Shown here piece after piece: positions 6,071-7,846 of a DNA stretch of 7,846 bases. The notes beneath the pieces are model-generated. The model saw only the letters and a program-made list of their open reading frames with translations. It was not told the DNA's origin and searched no databases. How positions within the stretch are numbered: position 1 is the first letter of the stretch; each line of letters starts with the position of its first letter. Source of the DNA: Planctomycetota bacterium (lineage in GTDB: Bacteria; Planctomycetota; Phycisphaerae; UBA1845); assembly GCA_024278775.1 (NCBI GenBank), contig JAJRSP010000221.1, forward strand, positions 1 to 7,846, in the 5' to 3' direction. The translations under genes were made by a program, and so were the position numbers.

Positions 6071-6114
6071 TAGGAGGGGGTGGGCCTCCCAATAGGGGGG
6101 GGTACCCCCTCCTA
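6071..6114. repeat. Perfect 11-bp inverted repeat with G-runs
   Basis: TAGGAGGGGGT (6071-6081) and ACCCCCTCCTA (6104-6114) are exact complements. An 8-base G-run (6095-6102) and the palindrome GGGGTACCCC (6099-6108) are nested within. The G-rich strand could form a cruciform or a G-quadruplex. Each arm also resembles a polypurine ribosome binding site, but no gene follows at the right distance. Confidence 0.55.
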
Positions 6115-6159
6115 CTTGAACGAACGGCATGGCACCTCATGGGCTGCCGTGCTGCTCGA

Positions 6160-6180
6160 AAGTGCCGGCGCGCGGCACTT
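6160..6180. repeat. Perfect 8-bp hairpin
   Basis: AAGTGCCG (6160-6167) and CGGCACTT (6173-6180) flank the loop GCGCG. No T-run follows. It is the third strong dyad within the inverted-repeat block. Confidence 0.5.
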
Positions 6181-6191
6181 CGCGTCCGGCC

Positions 6192-6220
6192 TTGACTTCC
6201 ATAATCTCGACACCAATAAC
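6192..6220 (+). promoter_or_regulatory. Candidate promoter entering the right inverted repeat
   Basis: TTGACT (6192-6197), five of six to the -35 consensus, is followed after 17 bases by AATAAC (6215-6220), four of six to the -10 consensus. Transcription would start near 6227, just before the ATG at 6232. It points towards the AAA+ ATPase gene. Confidence 0.35.
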
Positions 6221-6259
6221 AGTAGACGAACATGACAAAGCGCGGCCGCTTTGTTCGGC

Positions 6260-6288
6260 AACGGAAACTTTGAACAAGTGGGTATAAT
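6260..6288 (+). promoter_or_regulatory. Candidate -10 (TATAAT) for the AAA+ ATPase gene
   Basis: A perfect TATAAT lies at 6283-6288, with GTGGG just before it. No good -35 stands at 16-18 bases; the spot holds AACGGA. It would give a ~70-base leader before ATG 6364. It may need an activator or be a chance match. Confidence 0.35.
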
Positions 6289-6363
6289 CAGATGGAACGG
6301 CGCGACATGGGGGCGCGGCAGAGAAGACGCTCGAATGACGGGCATTGAATAAAGGGAGCGGTT

Positions 6364-7248
6364 ATGCGGGACATAGACAGCTACGACAGGTTTCATAGGC
6401 ACATCCGCGCGTGGGCGAAACGGGAAATATCTAACCTGATGGTTGTTGGAAGGGGCGGGTTTGGTAAGTCGTGGTCTGTCGAGACGGTGCTTGAACATCT
6501 GCCGCATCACTGGTTCAGTGCTAAGGTTTCACCCCTGTTCCTTTACCGAGAACTCTGCGACCACCCAGACTGGCCTGTGGTGTTTGACGATGTGGGGTCG
6601 GTGTTACGAAACGCTCAACTCATTGAGATGTTCAAGAATCTGTGCGAGGATGGCGTCTCCACACTTCGATGGGCAACCACCACGAAGTTGCTGGATGGCA
6701 GACCCACCAGTTTTCGCTGTTCCTCTCCCGTCATTGTTCTTCTCAACAGGCTCCCCGAAAAGAATGAGGATGTGCTGGCGATTCTCGACCGCTTCGACGG
6801 CATCAACTTCGTCCCGACCAAAGCGCAGGTCATCGCGTACATGATGACCTACTTCCCGGAAGACGCGGAGATTATCAATCTCCTGGCGCAACTTCCGGTG
6901 ACGGCGAGCATGCGCGCGCTCAAGTTCGCCCGACAATGGGCCGGGTCAACCGAGGTCAACATGAATGTCGAATTGCTCTCCGAGTTCGGTGCGCCCAAAG
7001 GTGTTGTCCCGCTGATGGACATCATGGCGAAGTACCCCAAGAAGGAGTGGTGTCGGCGGTTCGTGGAGACCACTGGCTTGGGGGAACGCACCTACCAGAG
7101 GCACAAACTGATCGCCGAGGACTTGCTGGATGCACGCAAATCTCCAGATGCGTGTCGGATTGTCAAGTTGAAGCCTGTCCAGCCGACCAAGCCCGATGAT
7201 GACGACGGACAATCCGACACGGGATTCTCATTCCGCGTCCCCGCCTGA
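6364..7248 (+). CDS. AAA+-like ATPase with C-terminal helix-turn-helix
   Basis: 294 residues. Walker A GRGGFGKS is at 29-36, Walker B VVFDDV at 72-77, a sensor-1 type Asn at 128 (VIVLLNR), and a possible arginine finger in LDRFDG (~141-146). Residues ~226-255 (KKEWCRRFVETTGLGERTYQ and on) fit a helix-turn-helix with a recognition helix around ERTYQRHKL. The last ~25 residues are acidic and probably disordered. It resembles, from memory, ATPases frequent in planctomycete plasmids and islands with the pattern PVV.DDV followed by LLKCLC or FKNLC. A DNA-binding ATPase beside a hairpin-rich block suggests replication initiation, helicase loading or partition; this is inference. The start has GGGAG 5-6 bases upstream. 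It leads the plus-strand set. Confidence 0.75.
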   Translation: MRDIDSYDRFHRHIRAWAKREISNLMVVGRGGFGKSWSVETVLEHLPHHWFSAKVSPLFLYRELCDHPDWPVVFDDVGSVLRNAQLIEMFKNLCEDGVSTLRWATTTKLLDGRPTSFRCSSPVIVLLNRLPEKNEDVLAILDRFDGINFVPTKAQVIAYMMTYFPEDAEIINLLAQLPVTASMRALKFARQWAGSTEVNMNVELLSEFGAPKGVVPLMDIMAKYPKKEWCRRFVETTGLGERTYQRHKLIAEDLLDARKSPDACRIVKLKPVQPTKPDDDDGQSDTGFSFRVPA

Positions 7249-7400
7249 CTCCTGAACCGAGCGCTGGAGGGGGGCGGGGTCTCCGAATCTGACTCGCCGC
7301 ACCGTCGGTCGTGGCGGTGGCACGGAACTGGCGGCGATAGACTACAAACAGGGGACGGGTACTTACCGACCCCCGCGATGGGGGAGAAGGGACGGGACGG
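7249..7400 (+). other. 152-base spacer in the plus-strand set
   Basis: No gene is supported here. An imperfect hairpin, GGGG-A-CGG and CCG-AC-CCCC, spans about 7351-7374, shortly before the next gene. The ATPase frame happens to stay open after its TGA for 51 codons and stops at 7402-7404 across the next start; this is expected at high GC. Confidence 0.35.
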
Positions 7401-7796
7401 ATGATCGAGATCGTGACTGAGGGGCAGAAGGACATCCGGCTGAAACTGGTGCCGGGGCTAGTCTTGGCATTCGACTGGCACACAGGGGACTTCAACCTCG
7501 CCGTGCCGAGTTGGGAACTGGCGCATACGATGACTGAGGTGTATTACAGGACCGCTGGCAAACGCGCCGACGCCGCGCTGGTGCGGATCGACCGGGTGGA
7601 CGGCACCAGCAGTCCCGGCGTCGTACAGATGACCGCGCAGCGCTACCGTGGCCTCAAGGCCAGCCAAGTGCCGCAGTCGGATCGGAACATCCCGCTGCCG
7701 AAACGGGTCGCCGAGCGTCTCAACCAGATTCTACTCGACTCGGTGCCGGAACTAGGTAGAGCGACTGACAACGGGAACTCGCAGGATTCGGACTGA
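7401..7796 (+). CDS. 131-residue protein of unknown function
   Basis: The start is ATG 7401, preceded by the purine-rich GAAGGGACGGGACGG rather than a clean AGGAGG. The N-terminal half looks like beta strands (MIEIVTEG, DIRLKLVPGLVLAFDWHTG, FNLAVPSW) followed by a helix (ELAHTMTEVYYR). The C-terminal part holds a basic helix (LPKRVAERLNQILLDSV) and a polar, acidic tail. No motif, Cys pair, signal peptide or membrane segment is visible, and I do not recognise the family. It lies 152 bases after the AAA+ ATPase in the same direction and is probably co-transcribed with it. Confidence 0.6.
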   Translation: MIEIVTEGQKDIRLKLVPGLVLAFDWHTGDFNLAVPSWELAHTMTEVYYRTAGKRADAALVRIDRVDGTSSPGVVQMTAQRYRGLKASQVPQSDRNIPLPKRVAERLNQILLDSVPELGRATDNGNSQDSD

Positions 7797-7846
7797 GCTG
7801 GTCAAATCCGTCCCCCCATTCCGCGAGTTCGCTCAGCCGTGGGACG
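7756..7846 (+). CDS. Possible start of a further gene, cut by the window edge
   Basis: After TAG 7753-7755 a frame stays open to the edge and reads protein-like (ELVKSVPPFREFAQPWD at 7795-7845). It overlaps the end of the 131-residue gene, as coupled genes do. It has no ATG, GTG or TTG start in view, only CTG at 7765 or 7798, so it may be chance. Confidence 0.2.

Larger units (their letters stand above)
5877..6255. repeat. 379-bp block bounded by 34-bp inverted repeats
   Basis: 5877-5910 and the complement of 6222-6255 agree at 32 of 34 bases (AACAAAGC.GCCGCGCTT.GTC then ATGTTCGTCTAC). Similarity continues inward through AATAACAG after a ~12-base length difference. The block lies between the divergent gene sets and contains several perfect hairpins, G-runs and no convincing long gene. 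No clear target duplication is seen beside the ends, so a MITE-like insertion is possible but not shown. A replication origin or a duplicated divergent control region fits the position next to an AAA+ ATPase gene. Confidence 0.65.
735..7846. mobile_element. Left part of a tRNA-Val-integrated element (prophage or satellite)
   Basis: The truncated tRNA 3' half marks the left attachment site. Next to it stand a tyrosine recombinase and an excisionase-like protein, then divergent gene sets of phage/plasmid type separated by an inverted-repeat block. To the left lie a matching tRNA terminator and a chromosomal gene fragment. The right end is not in the window. No capsid, terminase, relaxase or conjugation gene is visible, so prophage, phage satellite and integrative plasmid all remain possible. 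The GHKL-peptidase and its 184-residue neighbour tilt towards phage. Confidence 0.7.

Noticed and set aside
7246..7404. TGA readthrough of the AAA+ ATPase by 51 codons
   Set aside because: An open run of this length is expected at this GC content, the translation is Gly/Arg/Ser-rich, and there is no selenocysteine or readthrough signal.
1..7846. CRISPR array, insertion sequence, toxin-antitoxin pair or reverse transcriptase
   Set aside because: No regularly spaced repeats, transposase motifs, paired small toxin genes or YxDD motif were found in any frame inspected.

Overview
The window looks like the left end of a mobile element integrated in a planctomycete chromosome. Two things suggest the host. 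The first ~730 bases carry the tail of a protein with paired dockerin/EF-hand calcium loops of the kind common at C-termini in planctomycetes. The AAA+ ATPase on the right also resembles, from memory, ATPases common in planctomycete accessory DNA. The genus cannot be read from the sequence, and the end of the element lies outside the window.

Layout. (1) 1-734: chromosomal flank, with the dockerin-like fragment, ~360 bases without a convincing gene, and a terminator hairpin placed correctly for a minus-strand tRNA. (2) 735-774: the 3' half of a minus-strand tRNA-Val(GAC) with no 5' half. This is the expected attachment-site scar left by integration into a tRNA gene. (3) 775-2933: short repeats, then a large tyrosine recombinase on the plus strand. 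It has two helix-turn-helix units inserted in its catalytic domain and substitutions at two usual catalytic positions. (4) 2908-5900: a minus-strand gene set. In order of transcription it holds a tiny Cys-rich ORF, a basic 184-residue phage-type protein, a possible 59-residue overlapping ORF, a 486-residue GHKL ATPase joined to an HExxH metallopeptidase, a ~450-base structured stretch, and an excisionase-like DNA-binding protein whose end overlaps the recombinase end. (5) 5877-6255: a 379-bp block bounded by 34-bp inverted repeats (32/34 identical) and packed with perfect hairpins and G-runs. It separates the two divergent gene sets. (6) 6364-7846: a plus-strand set with an AAA+ ATPase ending in a helix-turn-helix, a 131-residue unknown protein, and perhaps the start of another gene.

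How the parts may fit (inference). The recombinase and excisionase-like protein would handle integration and excision at tRNA-Val. The AAA+ ATPase next to the hairpin-rich inverted-repeat block looks like a replication or control module, with the block as a candidate origin or divergent regulatory hub. The ATPase-peptidase and the 184-residue protein resemble conserved phage families of unknown role, so the element is probably a prophage or phage-related satellite. No structural phage genes, toxin-antitoxin pair, CRISPR array or insertion sequence is visible here.
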